A stretch of 64,000 nt of DNA, taken from Saccharospirillum mangrovi (lineage in GTDB: Bacteria; Pseudomonadota; Gammaproteobacteria; Pseudomonadales; Natronospirillaceae). The first letter of the stretch is position 1, and every line of letters starts with the position of its first letter. Positions 1 through 8,900 of this stretch are shown in pieces. Made by a program: the position numbers and the translations under genes. The DNA lies in NCBI RefSeq assembly GCF_003367315.1, contig NZ_CP031415.1:618001-682000 (forward strand), given 5' to 3'. The notes beneath the pieces were generated by a model that did not search any database, was not told the origin of the DNA, and was given only the letters and a program-made list of their open reading frames with translations.

Positions 1-378
1 TAGTGTTTCGGCCCAGTCGGCGACGCGTCGGTACAGATCGCGACCGCTTTCACCGCCAGGCATGACGAAATCCAGCGGCCGTTTGGCCCAGGCATCCAGG
101 CTGGCGCGGTCGATGTCGTCCCAACGTTGGCCTTCCCAGTCGCCGAAATTCAGTTCTTGCAGCGCCGGTGTCAGCACGGCGTGCTTATCCAGTGTTTGGG
201 CCAATTCAGCGCAGCGTGGTGTCGGGCTGCAAAATAGCCGTCGCCAGGGTGGCAATTGGGCGCGGATTCGCTGCGCCGTTTGCGCTGGCGTTGCCACCAA
301 GATGGGGTCGCTGCGGCCATAACAGAAGCCGGTGTTTTGCGGCGCGCCGTGGCGCAACAGCAGGGGGCTGTTAAACAC
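1..378 (-). CDS. cobC: Alpha-ribazole phosphatase CobC-like, C-terminus cut by window edge
   Basis: Histidine-phosphatase family protein expected to dephosphorylate alpha-ribazole phosphate late in cobalamin assembly. Reading the minus strand gives an N-terminal LLLRHGAP motif (the RHG catalytic histidine) followed by a GFCYGRSD segment typical of the family, then an acidic GDWEG motif. The GTG start at 378 overlaps the cobS stop by 8 bases, and the frame stays open to base 1. Its position directly after cobS in a cobU-cobT-cobS order supports the cobalamin role. The start codon is inferred. Confidence 0.8.
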   Translation of the reverse strand, partial: MFNSPLLLRHGAPQNTGFCYGRSDPILVATPAQTAQRIRAQLPPWRRLFCSPTPRCAELAQTLDKHAVLTPALQELNFGDWEGQRWDDIDRASLDAWAKRPLDFVMPGGESGRDLYRRVADWAETL

Positions 379-1147
379 CGAGTGCGACCCAGACCAACAG
401 CAACAGCAGTTCCTGCAATTGCTGCGCGCCGCCCAGACAATCGCCGGTGTAACCACCGAGCCGGCGGCGGAACCAGCCGGTCAGAATGGCACGCAACAGC
501 AACGCCAGCGGCAGCGCCCAGATCAGTGTTGTCACCGACGGCAGTAATAGCAATGCCAGAACCGGCACAGCCGCTATGAACGAAGCGATGACGCCAAAAT
601 GCGTCGCCAGCGGTTTGCTTTTGGATTCGGCGTCGGCGCGGGCGTAGTCGAGCGTCCATAACGTCGAGATCGACCAGAACCGACTCCAGCCGTGCAGTAA
701 CGGCAGCAGCCAGAACGCGGCCAACGGCTCGGTCGATAACACGACACTCAGTGCGTACCAGCGAATGCCCATCGATACGATTAAGGCCGCTGCGCCGTAG
801 GTACCGAGTCGGCTGTCTTTCATGATGTCGAGCGCGGCTTGTCGGGTATAACCGCCGCCCAGGCCATCGAACAGATCGGCCAGACCGTCTTCATGAAAGG
901 CGCCGGTCAGCAGCAAGCTGACGCCGAGCATCAGGCCGACGGCCAACGGTGTTGGGAACAGCAGATTCAAGCCGTAAAACGCGGCGGCCAACACAACGCC
1001 GACGACGACACCGACCCAACTGAAATAACGGCTGCCGGCGTTTAAATAGTCGTCGTTAAAGACCACACCGGATGGCGCGGGCAATCGAGTGAAAAACACC
1101 CAGGCGTTGAAGAAGGCGTGATACTGGCGGACGAGCTGGCGAATCAT
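371..1147 (-). CDS. cobS: Adenosylcobinamide-GDP ribazoletransferase (cobalamin synthase)
   Basis: 258-aa integral inner-membrane enzyme joining adenosylcobinamide-GDP to alpha-ribazole (phosphate), the last assembly step of cobalamin. The N-terminal FFTRLP segment, the long hydrophobic stretches and the acidic GAFHEDGLADLFDGLGGG region (near residue 83, the metal-binding Asp-rich loop of the family) identify it. Its start codon overlaps the cobT stop by 4 bases (1144-1147), so it is translationally coupled in the cobU-cobT-cobS-cobC operon. Confidence 0.95.
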   Translation of the reverse strand: MIRQLVRQYHAFFNAWVFFTRLPAPSGVVFNDDYLNAGSRYFSWVGVVVGVVLAAAFYGLNLLFPTPLAVGLMLGVSLLLTGAFHEDGLADLFDGLGGGYTRQAALDIMKDSRLGTYGAAALIVSMGIRWYALSVVLSTEPLAAFWLLPLLHGWSRFWSISTLWTLDYARADAESKSKPLATHFGVIASFIAAVPVLALLLLPSVTTLIWALPLALLLRAILTGWFRRRLGGYTGDCLGGAQQLQELLLLLVWVALGV

Positions 1148-2211
1148 TGAGCGCCGTCCTTGCTGCCCTTTTCTTTGCTAACCCCGGCGCTGTCGAAACT
1201 CGCCATGCCGGTAAAAAACGCCAGTGCCGACTGTATCAGCGGCCAGGCCAGAACGGCGCCGGTGCCTTCGCCGAGGCGCAAATTCAACTGCAACAACGGC
1301 TGGACGTTCAATGCGTCGAGCAAACGGCGATGGCCGCTTTCGTCCGAGCAATGGCTGAACAGGGCGTAGTCGAGAATAGCGGGGTGATCGCGCCACAAGG
1401 TGGTCAGCGCTGCGGTCGCCAAAAAGCCATCGACGATAAAGGGTTTGCCGGCTGCCGCTGTGGCCGCCATAGAGCCGGCCATCATCGCCAATTCCAGGCC
1501 ACCCAGGTGTCGCAAAATGGCCGCGCCGTCTTTCAATTGATGTCGATGCAGGGCGATAGCCGCGTCAATCACCTCGGCTTTGTGTGCCTGCATTTGGGTT
1601 GAAGCGCCGGTTCCTGCACCAACGCAATCGGCCGCTGGCAACTGCAAACAAGCCGCCATCAACGCCGCGCCGGCCGTGGTGTTGCCGATGCCCATTTCAC
1701 CAAAACTGAGTACATCGGCGCCCCGGTCGAACGATTGTTGCGCCAGCTCGGCGCCGGTCTTTATGGCTGCATCGAACTCGGAGATTGTCAACGCCGGTTG
1801 CTGGCTGAAATCGGCGCTGCCGTTAGCGATACGGGCGTTGATCAGGTCGGGATGGTCGGGCAGAGCGTCGCCATCAATGCCGGCATCAACCACCTTCAGC
1901 GGCACGCCATGCTGTTGGCAAAACTGATTGATGGCCGCGCCACCTGCGAGAAAATTCAGCACCATCTGGCGCGTCACTGCACTGGGGTACGGGCTGATCT
2001 GTTGCGTACAAACGCCGTGATCGGCGGCAAACACCCAGTGGTGCAAATGCTTGAGTTGCGGCATCAGGCTGTGTTGCAGACGTGCGATCTGTGCGGCGAG
2101 GCTTTCCAATCGACCGAGTGAACCGGGCGGTTTGGTCAGGTTGTTCAGGTGCTGCTCAATGGCAGCGTTTAGGTCGGACGCCAGCGGGCGAATGTCAAAA
2201 TCAAATGGCAT
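1144..2211 (-). CDS. cobT: Nicotinate-nucleotide--dimethylbenzimidazole phosphoribosyltransferase
   Basis: 355-aa cytosolic enzyme that makes alpha-ribazole phosphate from nicotinate mononucleotide and the lower-ligand base. The family hallmarks are present: LTKPPGSLGRLE near residue 25, FAADHGV near residue 62, and the GEMGIGNTTAGAAL phosphate-binding segment near residue 170. Length matches the usual ~350 aa. It overlaps cobU by 11 bases at its start and cobS by 4 bases at its end, so the genes form one operon. The C-terminal tail (SKEKGSKDGAQ) is polar and likely disordered. Confidence 0.96.
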   Translation of the reverse strand: MPFDFDIRPLASDLNAAIEQHLNNLTKPPGSLGRLESLAAQIARLQHSLMPQLKHLHHWVFAADHGVCTQQISPYPSAVTRQMVLNFLAGGAAINQFCQQHGVPLKVVDAGIDGDALPDHPDLINARIANGSADFSQQPALTISEFDAAIKTGAELAQQSFDRGADVLSFGEMGIGNTTAGAALMAACLQLPAADCVGAGTGASTQMQAHKAEVIDAAIALHRHQLKDGAAILRHLGGLELAMMAGSMAATAAAGKPFIVDGFLATAALTTLWRDHPAILDYALFSHCSDESGHRRLLDALNVQPLLQLNLRLGEGTGAVLAWPLIQSALAFFTGMASFDSAGVSKEKGSKDGAQ

Positions 2212-2725
2212 GAGTTGGTTTCAACCGTTGCGCTAAACCGGCAACGACCCAGGTGACTTCGTTGGCGAGTTCCGCCAGTTCCTGATGCAACCAACCGGCT
2301 TCATCCACAAAGCGCCGGCTTAATTCACCGAGCGGCACAATGCCCTGACCGACTTCGTTACTGACCAGCAGCCACTGGCCTTTGGTGTGTGCCATTGTCT
2401 GCAAAAACACCTGCCGTTGTTGCGGCCAGCCCTCGGGGTTTTCAGTCAGCCAATTGCTGAGCCAGAGCGTCAGGCAATCGACCAGAACGGTCACGCCGCT
2501 TTGGTCAAATTCCGCAACGGCCGAGGCCAGTTCGAGCGGACATTCATGGGTTTGGAAACGGACATCGCGTCCGGCCTGATGATGCGCAATACGCGCCTGC
2601 ATTTCAGCATCGCCAGCGCGTGCGGTAGCGAGATAAATCAGCGGGTCGGACTGAGCTAAAGCGCAGCGTTCAGCAAAGCGGGATTTACCGGAACGGGCGC
2701 CACCGAGGATCAGATGAACGGTCAT
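2201..2725 (-). CDS. cobU: Bifunctional adenosylcobinamide kinase/guanylyltransferase
   Basis: 174-aa P-loop enzyme that phosphorylates adenosylcobinamide and then adds GMP to activate the nucleotide-loop intermediate. The P-loop GGARSGKSRFAE is at residues 8-19; VLVDCLTLWLSNWL and LVSNEVGQGIVP are the other family motifs. First gene of the minus-strand cob cluster; ATG at 2725. The 147-bp gap upstream, shared with the divergent exported-protein gene, has no recognisable B12-box, so no cobalamin riboswitch is called. Confidence 0.95.
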   Translation of the reverse strand: MTVHLILGGARSGKSRFAERCALAQSDPLIYLATARAGDAEMQARIAHHQAGRDVRFQTHECPLELASAVAEFDQSGVTVLVDCLTLWLSNWLTENPEGWPQQRQVFLQTMAHTKGQWLLVSNEVGQGIVPLGELSRRFVDEAGWLHQELAELANEVTWVVAGLAQRLKPTHAI

Positions 2726-2872
2726 GCAGGTGGCTGTCTAAAGTGTCCACGGAGCCTAACACTAAACGTACAAAAGCGACTCTTGAAAATAGGTCCGACA
2801 GGCACATCTGTATCAGTGGTGGGCCGGTAACGGCATGGTGCTGTTGCCAGCACCCCACCGAGGAGAACAGCC

Positions 2873-3241
2873 ATGAAAACGGGTCTCTACTTGATGGCGA
2901 CCTTGGGGCTGGTCGCCGCCGCTGCGTTGCCCGTTCAGGCCGAAGATGTCTGGACCGGTGGCGTTGGTATAGCGGAACGAGAACAAGCCCCCAACTACAA
3001 CACCCGCATTGAATGTTTTGTTGCCAGCGGGTCTTATCTGGCCGGTATCGATTACACCCTGTACAACGCATCCGGACAGCCAGTTGCCGGTGGTCAAACC
3101 GATGGCCCTTGGCTGCGGGTGCAATTACCGGCGGGTGATTATCGTATCGAGGCTATTCGGCCGGACACCGGTGACGCACAGAGCGCTCACTTTACCGTGG
3201 CCGGTGGTGTGACTTCTGTCGGACTGCGTTTTCCCGACTAA
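2873..3241 (+). CDS. Small exported protein of unknown function
   Basis: 122-aa protein with a clear signal peptide (MKTGLYLMATLGLVAAAALP, cleavage probably after VQA, mature start EDVWTG). The mature part contains one apparent beta-sandwich-like domain with segments DYTLYNASGQPVAGG and LRVQLPAGDYRIEAI, resembling carboxypeptidase-regulatory/transthyretin-like folds; this is a fold impression, not a family assignment. SD GAGGAG lies 8 bases before the ATG. A hairpin (GGTGCTG/CAGCACC) sits in the leader just upstream. The gene is followed by a strong terminator and then the transposon left end. Confidence 0.75.
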   Translation: MKTGLYLMATLGLVAAAALPVQAEDVWTGGVGIAEREQAPNYNTRIECFVASGSYLAGIDYTLYNASGQPVAGGQTDGPWLRVQLPAGDYRIEAIRPDTGDAQSAHFTVAGGVTSVGLRFPD

Positions 3242-3251
3242 CTGAACCTGC

Positions 3252-3278
3252 GCGCCGCCATGATTGGCGGCGCTTTTA
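3252..3278. terminator. Intrinsic terminator, probably bidirectional
   Basis: Perfect 8-bp GCGCCGCC/GGCGGCGC stem with a 6-base loop, followed by TTTTA. It follows the exported-protein gene. Before the transposon arrived it would also have sat just beyond the convergent parE stop, so it probably served both genes. Confidence 0.85.
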
Positions 3279-3296
3279 TTGCTGATCAATACCGAT

Positions 3297-3301
3297 TCAG
3301 G
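3297..3301. repeat. Left copy of imperfect 5-bp target-site duplication (TCAGG)
   Basis: Immediately precedes the TGT terminus of the element and matches TCAGC at 34506-34510 in four of five positions. The mismatch could be a later point mutation. Confidence 0.65.
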
Positions 3302-3403
3302 TGTCGATTGTACTAATAAATTATAAAACCGATGCCGAAAACACTGGCCTCTAGAGGTTTTATACCAATACTTTATAAGCACATTTATACCATTAAATTA
3401 TAA
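3302..3403 (+). repeat. Transposon left end with three TnsB-type binding repeats
   Basis: Terminal repeat 3302-3326 (TGTCGATTGTACTAATAAAT then TATAA). Internal copies are at 3358-3378 (TTTTATACCAATACTTTATAA) and 3383-3403, which share TATACCA and an AT-rich TTATAA tail. Spacing is loose (about 55 and 25 bp), like the separated TnsB sites of the Tn7 left end. TnsB binding is inferred from position and repetition. Confidence 0.8.
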
Positions 3404-3679
3404 AATCTCTCACTTTTACACCACTACCATAGCCTATGCATATGATGGATTTGATAGTAATAGTTTAAGGTGATTTTTATTGGAAAGACGTCCGGCACTT
3501 GGGATTTTAAGTTTTCGAAAGCAACATCCTGTTACATGGCTCTGTTTGTGAAAATCGATTTATCCAAGCAATCTAATGGTAATGCTCGGGAGTTTACATG
3601 TGGCTGTGGCCACAAGTAGTAGAGTTACAGGATATATGCGTGCTTTCTAATGTTGGGCTGAAATTTTGAGGTGAGACCG

Positions 3680-3862
3680 ATGCCACTATATGAAACGAAT
3701 TGTAAGCTGCCGGCTGAAGTGAAAGCGGAGGTCGACCGCAAAGCCGAAGAGCGAGTGCGCTTGATGAAGGCATATAGCAGATCCGAAGCAGGGAGACGAC
3801 GCTGGGCGTTTTTGGCATCCGTTAAATCGCCAGTCAGCAGTGGTGTTTTAGCTGGTAAGTGA
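3680..3862 (+). CDS. Small hypothetical protein
   Basis: 60-aa basic/acidic protein (MPLYETNCKLPAEVKAEVDR...) with a charged helical N-terminal half. ATG at 3680 follows GAGGTGAG with good spacing; a GTG at 3671 is the alternative. No family recognised. It is the first possible gene inside the transposon left end; the stretches 3404-3679 and 3863-4110 around it hold no other gene that I can support. Confidence 0.4.
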   Translation: MPLYETNCKLPAEVKAEVDRKAEERVRLMKAYSRSEAGRRRWAFLASVKSPVSSGVLAGK

Positions 3863-4116
3863 TGGTAGTAATATTAGATGTGTTTTCGTGGCTATTAGTT
3901 AACGATGAATTGCCGAGTTGTTCATTATAACATCCTTACAGGAACATTTGCGAAACTCGAGATATGTAAAAGACGACCTGTAAGTGCCTAGAAAAGTTAC
4001 TGTGATTCAATGAATCGGAGTTTCAATAAACACTAACGGTAATAGGTGCTGATATTAAGCCACTTGTTGAAATAGTACTTATAGGCGAAATTGTTACTCA
4101 AGCTAAATTTGCTGAG

Positions 4117-4557
4117 TTGGCAGCTTTCCAACTTGAAAGCACTACGGATCTCATAGAAACATGGTCAGCTATTCAGTCGATTTTAGTTGCTACTGCAAAT
4201 GTTTCGAAGATTTTATGGCCTTCTAATAGAGGTAGTATTCAGCGCGGAAAGCACTTGCGAAATCTTCTTGGTGTGGAAGACGATAATTTACTCTCCGAGC
4301 GGACTTTTCGAAATCACTTTGAACACTACGATGAGCGAATAGAAGAATGGTTCAAAGAAAAAAACTCTGCTGTATACATGGACTATAGAATTGATCCTTT
4401 TAGTCCCAATGCAGATGTATTTCCGCAGTACTTCCACCGAAGTTATAACCCATCTACAAAAACGCTAACCTTTCGAGGAAAGTCGATCGACCTTGAAGCG
4501 ACTTTATCGGAGCTCGCAAAGATTCGAGTGAAGTGTCTTAACTTCGCCCTTCCGTAA
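4117..4557 (+). CDS. HEPN-like hypothetical protein, 5' end uncertain
   Basis: 146 aa from a TTG at 4117, largely helical. It contains RTFRNHFEHYDERIEEW (about residues 62-78), whose R-N-x-x-x-H arrangement is the R(X4)H pattern of HEPN ribonuclease-type domains. The frame is open upstream to 4030 and the extra codons (…KPLVEIVLIGEIVTQAKFAEL) read like part of the same helical domain, but they contain no ATG, GTG or TTG. The true start is therefore either 4117 or has been lost by mutation. HEPN assignment is inference from motif and helicity; a role in the defence cargo is plausible by context only. Confidence 0.5.
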   Translation: MAAFQLESTTDLIETWSAIQSILVATANVSKILWPSNRGSIQRGKHLRNLLGVEDDNLLSERTFRNHFEHYDERIEEWFKEKNSAVYMDYRIDPFSPNADVFPQYFHRSYNPSTKTLTFRGKSIDLEATLSELAKIRVKCLNFALP

Positions 4558-4708
4558 ATAATGGGTATCTGTTTTTTAGTATAAAAGCGGACGCGATCGC
4601 AGCTATATTAGTTCATTGAACCATTGTTAAATGAGGGGATTACAGTCTAAGGCTGCTTCAATCAATAATTTAGAGGTGTTTTTAATCACGTTAGATAAAG
4701 GGGGCAAT

Positions 4709-5050
4709 GTGAACTCAAGTATATATCTCGCTTATTGGGCCGATATTACTGCTATTGCGGGTTTTATAGTGACACTGGCTGGTGCTGGTGTCGGCATTCA
4801 CGGGTATTGTGTGTATCGATGTAGTTGGAAGAGAAAGACGGACGCACTGGTTGCTTATCTCAAAAAGAAAAAGGATGAAGCCTCTGGCGACAAGAAGGGG
4901 CAGCAAACGGCGATGCACCTGATTCGTTATGTCGGGCTTACGGAAGACGAGATCCTGAAAATCAGTTTCGAGAACGAGCATGTTGAACGTTCCGTGGGAA
5001 TGGACGACCAGGGGAAGGCAGACACTCTCTACTTTGAATACAAGCGATAG
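4709..5050 (+). CDS. Small single-TM membrane protein of unknown function
   Basis: 113 aa from the GTG at 4709, chosen because AAAGGGGG lies just upstream; an in-frame ATG at 4631 has no such site. Residues ~8-32 (ADITAIAGFIVTLAGAGVGI) form one membrane helix. A basic juxtamembrane segment (RCSWKRKTDALVAYLKKKKD) and a soluble tail ending TLYFEYKR follow. The tail segment HLIRYVGLTEDEILKISFEN recurs in my memory of hypothetical proteins but I cannot name a family. The 168 bp to the next gene (5051-5218) hold no gene. Confidence 0.55.
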   Translation: MNSSIYLAYWADITAIAGFIVTLAGAGVGIHGYCVYRCSWKRKTDALVAYLKKKKDEASGDKKGQQTAMHLIRYVGLTEDEILKISFENEHVERSVGMDDQGKADTLYFEYKR

Positions 5051-5218
5051 GTGGGCCAGCGAGTCGTAACGGTGTTGAAACTTGTCGTAAATGCGTGGAG
5101 CTGGCTGAAGCTTTTCAGAGAGTCTCGGGACCAATTCGAAACCAGCTTCGCGTTACTGAGTAAGTCTTCTAAGACCTTTTACCATGAATAGCGTGGAAAG
5201 TTTATCTGCATACTGTAA

Positions 5219-5968
5219 CTACTCCGAAGTGGATTCGCTCTTGGTTTTTTCTAGTCTTTGCTCTAAATCAGAAGCTAACGATTCAGCCATTTGAAGAAAC
5301 CCTTTTAGACGATTGAGGCGGTCCTCTAATCGCTCTTGCTCTTCTGCACTTGGGTTAGGTTTGGCTTCTAGATTATGTTCATTATAAATTATACGTACAA
5401 TAGAAATATCGGCGTCTTCACCCACACCCGCTTCTTCAGCTAGTGCAGACCATTCTTGAGATTCCTCAAGGGCACTTTCGGCAGCTCTTACTAAACAATA
5501 GCGAATAAGTAATCGTGCAGAATAATCTATCCCGTCGATAACCTTTAGCCAAGACTGTGACTCTGTGTCTTGGATGTCATCGCCAGCCTCTCTTATCCTA
5601 CTAAAGAATCTTGGTGTGTGGTTATCGGGGTCAAGCTTTTCAAGTAATCGTAGTGCTGGTTCCAGGGCTTCAAAAGGTCGGCTTCCATCTGGTAATTCAT
5701 GCCGATGCTTCCAGAGATCCAGGATAGCCTCACTACAATCACGCATTCTGGATGGTTTTTCTTCGGAGGCTGCATTTTCTGCATCATATATTAACTCTGC
5801 GATATAATGGGCCATCCAGCGTCCAAGAGTATCAACGGACTGATCGAGATCCAATTCTCGGGTAAGCTTTTTTCCCAAATCGAGCACAGCTCTAGAGCGT
5901 TTTGATGCTACCGTCTTTTTTAATAAGGAAGAGTCTGGCGCTTGCTGGTGTGAATCTGGTTTCGTCAT
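5219..5968 (-). CDS. Partner protein of the STAND gene, Avs3B-like
   Basis: 249-aa soluble, highly charged and mostly helical protein with a coiled-coil-like C-terminus (residues ~205-245). No catalytic motif is visible. Its ATG (5968) lies 77 bases inside the 3' end of the 2092-aa STAND gene, in another frame, implying co-translation and a dedicated partnership. AVAST type III systems are described as a large DUF4297-STAND protein plus a small second gene of unknown role; size and position fit that, but sequence identity to Avs3B is not established here. Confidence 0.6.
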   Translation of the reverse strand: MTKPDSHQQAPDSSLLKKTVASKRSRAVLDLGKKLTRELDLDQSVDTLGRWMAHYIAELIYDAENAASEEKPSRMRDCSEAILDLWKHRHELPDGSRPFEALEPALRLLEKLDPDNHTPRFFSRIREAGDDIQDTESQSWLKVIDGIDYSARLLIRYCLVRAAESALEESQEWSALAEEAGVGEDADISIVRIIYNEHNLEAKPNPSAEEQERLEDRLNRLKGFLQMAESLASDLEQRLEKTKSESTSE

Positions 5969-8900
5969 CGTAATTATTTTCCCAATGAGAGGAGCGGCGA
6001 CGCCGCTCGATTTCTACTTTCACAATTAAATCCATTTCTAGCCTGTGTAGGAGATTGAATACAAACTGAAGAGATGATTGTAGACGAGTCCCGCTTTCTA
6101 GGTTCGAATCGTCATTGTCTCGATCACGAAAGTTTCCCCATGTATGGGAGCACAGACTACATGTATCTTCATTTTCAACAAACCAATGTCGATTTTCGGT
6201 ATCGGATTTAAGTTTCATACATTGAATAACAAATTCTGCAGGAGCAGGTGGCGGATAACTTACGGCCCCTGCCCATGGATCAAATTCGTCTAATTTACTA
6301 CTTTGAGGTTGATCGATAACCCACCCTTTAAGCTGAAAACCATTAAAATCAATTTGTGAATCGCATGCATCAGGAATTCGATAATGATGTGGATTGACTA
6401 CACTTTGTAAAGCGCTTAGCAAAGCTGTAGATCGATTAGAGGAGACGAGAGCACTGTTGATATTAATCGATTCATTTCTGCGCCCAGACATCCTATTCCA
6501 GTGCCCCCACAGATTGATAGTATTGTCTTGAGGGATAAGGAGTTTATCAAAGTCACTACGTGTGAGTTGCCAGCGCCAGTCTTCAGATTCTATGTCCTCT
6601 TTCCATGCGACTCGCTCAAGCGGATGTGGGTCTCGGCGGTCAGCAAGCCAGCCATAGTCCGAGCGACTTAGATCATGGCGACTGAGCCATTCACAAAAAT
6701 CATCCTCGCATTCGTCAACAACATTGTGAACAGGATACCGGCTTAGAATTTTACCAGCGGCTACCATCATTGCATGATATGAAAGATAAAATCGCAATTC
6801 GTCTGCGCGTGGATATGAGCCATGTGAGTGGTGAGTTTCCCGATCTTGATAGATTTGTTTCTTATGTCGCTCATCTGCATCCCAGCGGCTGCTGGTTGTT
6901 AAATTCCAGTCGTCTCTTATAACCGACAAGACTTCCCGCTCAATCAGCGATTGAGATTTGCCAAAGCATCTTCCAAGTGGTTCCAACCAATAAGGTCCTA
7001 TGTCAATGCCGAAGTAAAAACTGTCTTCGTCATCATCATCGGTCTCAGGGGGGGCATAATTAATGTGGCTATTGGATTTTGATCCTAGAGGAGGGAATGG
7101 GGAGGTGTTGATGGACATAAGTCGTGACCGAAGATTGTTCTTTGGGTCTATAAGTCCGGCGTCAAGTATTGCCAGTAGTATGCGTTTTGCAAACTCTCTA
7201 ACTAGAACGTGAGGTTCGCTATTGAATGCGAGTTGAGTAAGAAAGTCAGTATGATCGACAAGGACGACGGGGTAGTCCTTTGCAGCACGCGATAATCCGA
7301 TCAGTAGCCATAACCGCGCATGCATGTCGTAAAAATGCAGGCGTGCATCATGAAATGCACTGACAGATGCGCCACTTGCAAATACAACTAAATGATTAAC
7401 TATCTTATGGAGGTTAAAAGTGTAAAATGCACGAACCACATGGGCTGCTTCCCAACGCAGGCTTGCGCGTGGTGCTGCTAGGCACCCCCACACACATCCA
7501 GCTAGCGAGCTTTCAATATCAAGCGGAGGTGAGAAATTACTTGACCATGGGCCATCACCATCACTGACCTCCAATACGGGATCGAGCAAGTCCAAGCCGA
7601 ATGAGAGCACTTCCAGTGCATGTTCTTTAGTCATCATCGGTGTAAGAAGGCCTACTAACGTAAACAAACGGCTCGCGTTTGCGATGTCAGAAGCTTCTCC
7701 TATAGCGGTCAAGACTTCTGTCAGGATGTCCTTTTCTGAGAGGTCCGACTGCTCGCATGCTATGCGAAGAGGAAGTCTTTCATAATGACGGCTTTTTGTG
7801 ATTTCCATGCAAAATCGGCGACAGAAACATTTTATTATTTTTGCCAGGGCTGGCTTTACAGAAACTCGATATTTCCAGCTCTCCGGGAGGCATTCAAGCA
7901 AGTAACGTAGGTGATAGAGATCGAAGTCGCCGACTTCGGCAACTGCTGAAATAAACTCAGCTTCTTTGCCAGCAATGACACGTCTACAAGCTTCTTCAAA
8001 AAAGTGTTCAATATAGTGTGGGGGCTCTGAATTTCTGAAGTATCGATAGGCACACGCAATATCGTTGGAGGAACTGAGATCAATGCTGGAAAATAATTGT
8101 CCCCAGTCGCGCTCGCTTTTTCTGGATTTAGTGAATTGGTTACTGGGTATATAGTGGTTTTTTTCTGTTTCCTCTTTGAGTTCAAGAAAATTTATTCTCT
8201 CAGAAATTTCCGGAATGGCTATATTGTGGGTGCCTAATATTGATTTAAACGTCTTCCATGTCATAGCGCTTTGCTCTTCAAGCGCCATGTAGCGGTAAAT
8301 AAAATCCGAAACAACTTGCTTTTCTGTCTTGGTTATATCCGCTTCTAATGCATGCTGTAGTAATTTCGGTTTATCCCATCGTGCGCGAATGGCAGTCAAT
8401 GTCAGTGCAAGTTTAGGATTCAGATCTCCGCGTGAAACGAGGAAGTTGATTGCGATAGGCAGTGTTTCCTCAAACCACCCGAAATTTCTATCTCGCCAAC
8501 GGCTTAATATTGCAATGGATGAACTTCCGCATAAGCCTGTAATTGCTTCTACAGTAGCGATCCAATCAAAATACTTATCGCGCACAACATAGTCATACGT
8601 TAGTTCTGCGCACCGAGCCAGTCGAAATGCAGAGTGCGGTTCTGGCTTCTCCTGTACGGCCGCGCGCTCAGAAAGGTTCAGTAGTGCTTCCCATCGGTCC
8701 AGGTTCTCATCACCGACTTTGCTGGCTACCTCAACTGCTTGATTGAAATAGTAGGCTGCTTCCGAATGGCTTTTTGTCAGTATCGCCCTTGCCAGCTTTA
8801 TGAAACCGTCAGACTTAGATTCAGCATCTTCACGTTCCTCAAGGCAACGCTTGAATGATTGATTGGCATATTCGAGTGAGTATTTTGCAGGAGCAACTGA

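Noticed and set aside
2726-2872. Cobalamin riboswitch upstream of cobU
   Set aside because: The interval is only 147 bp and shows no recognisable B12-box; the hairpin present is oriented with the divergent gene's leader.
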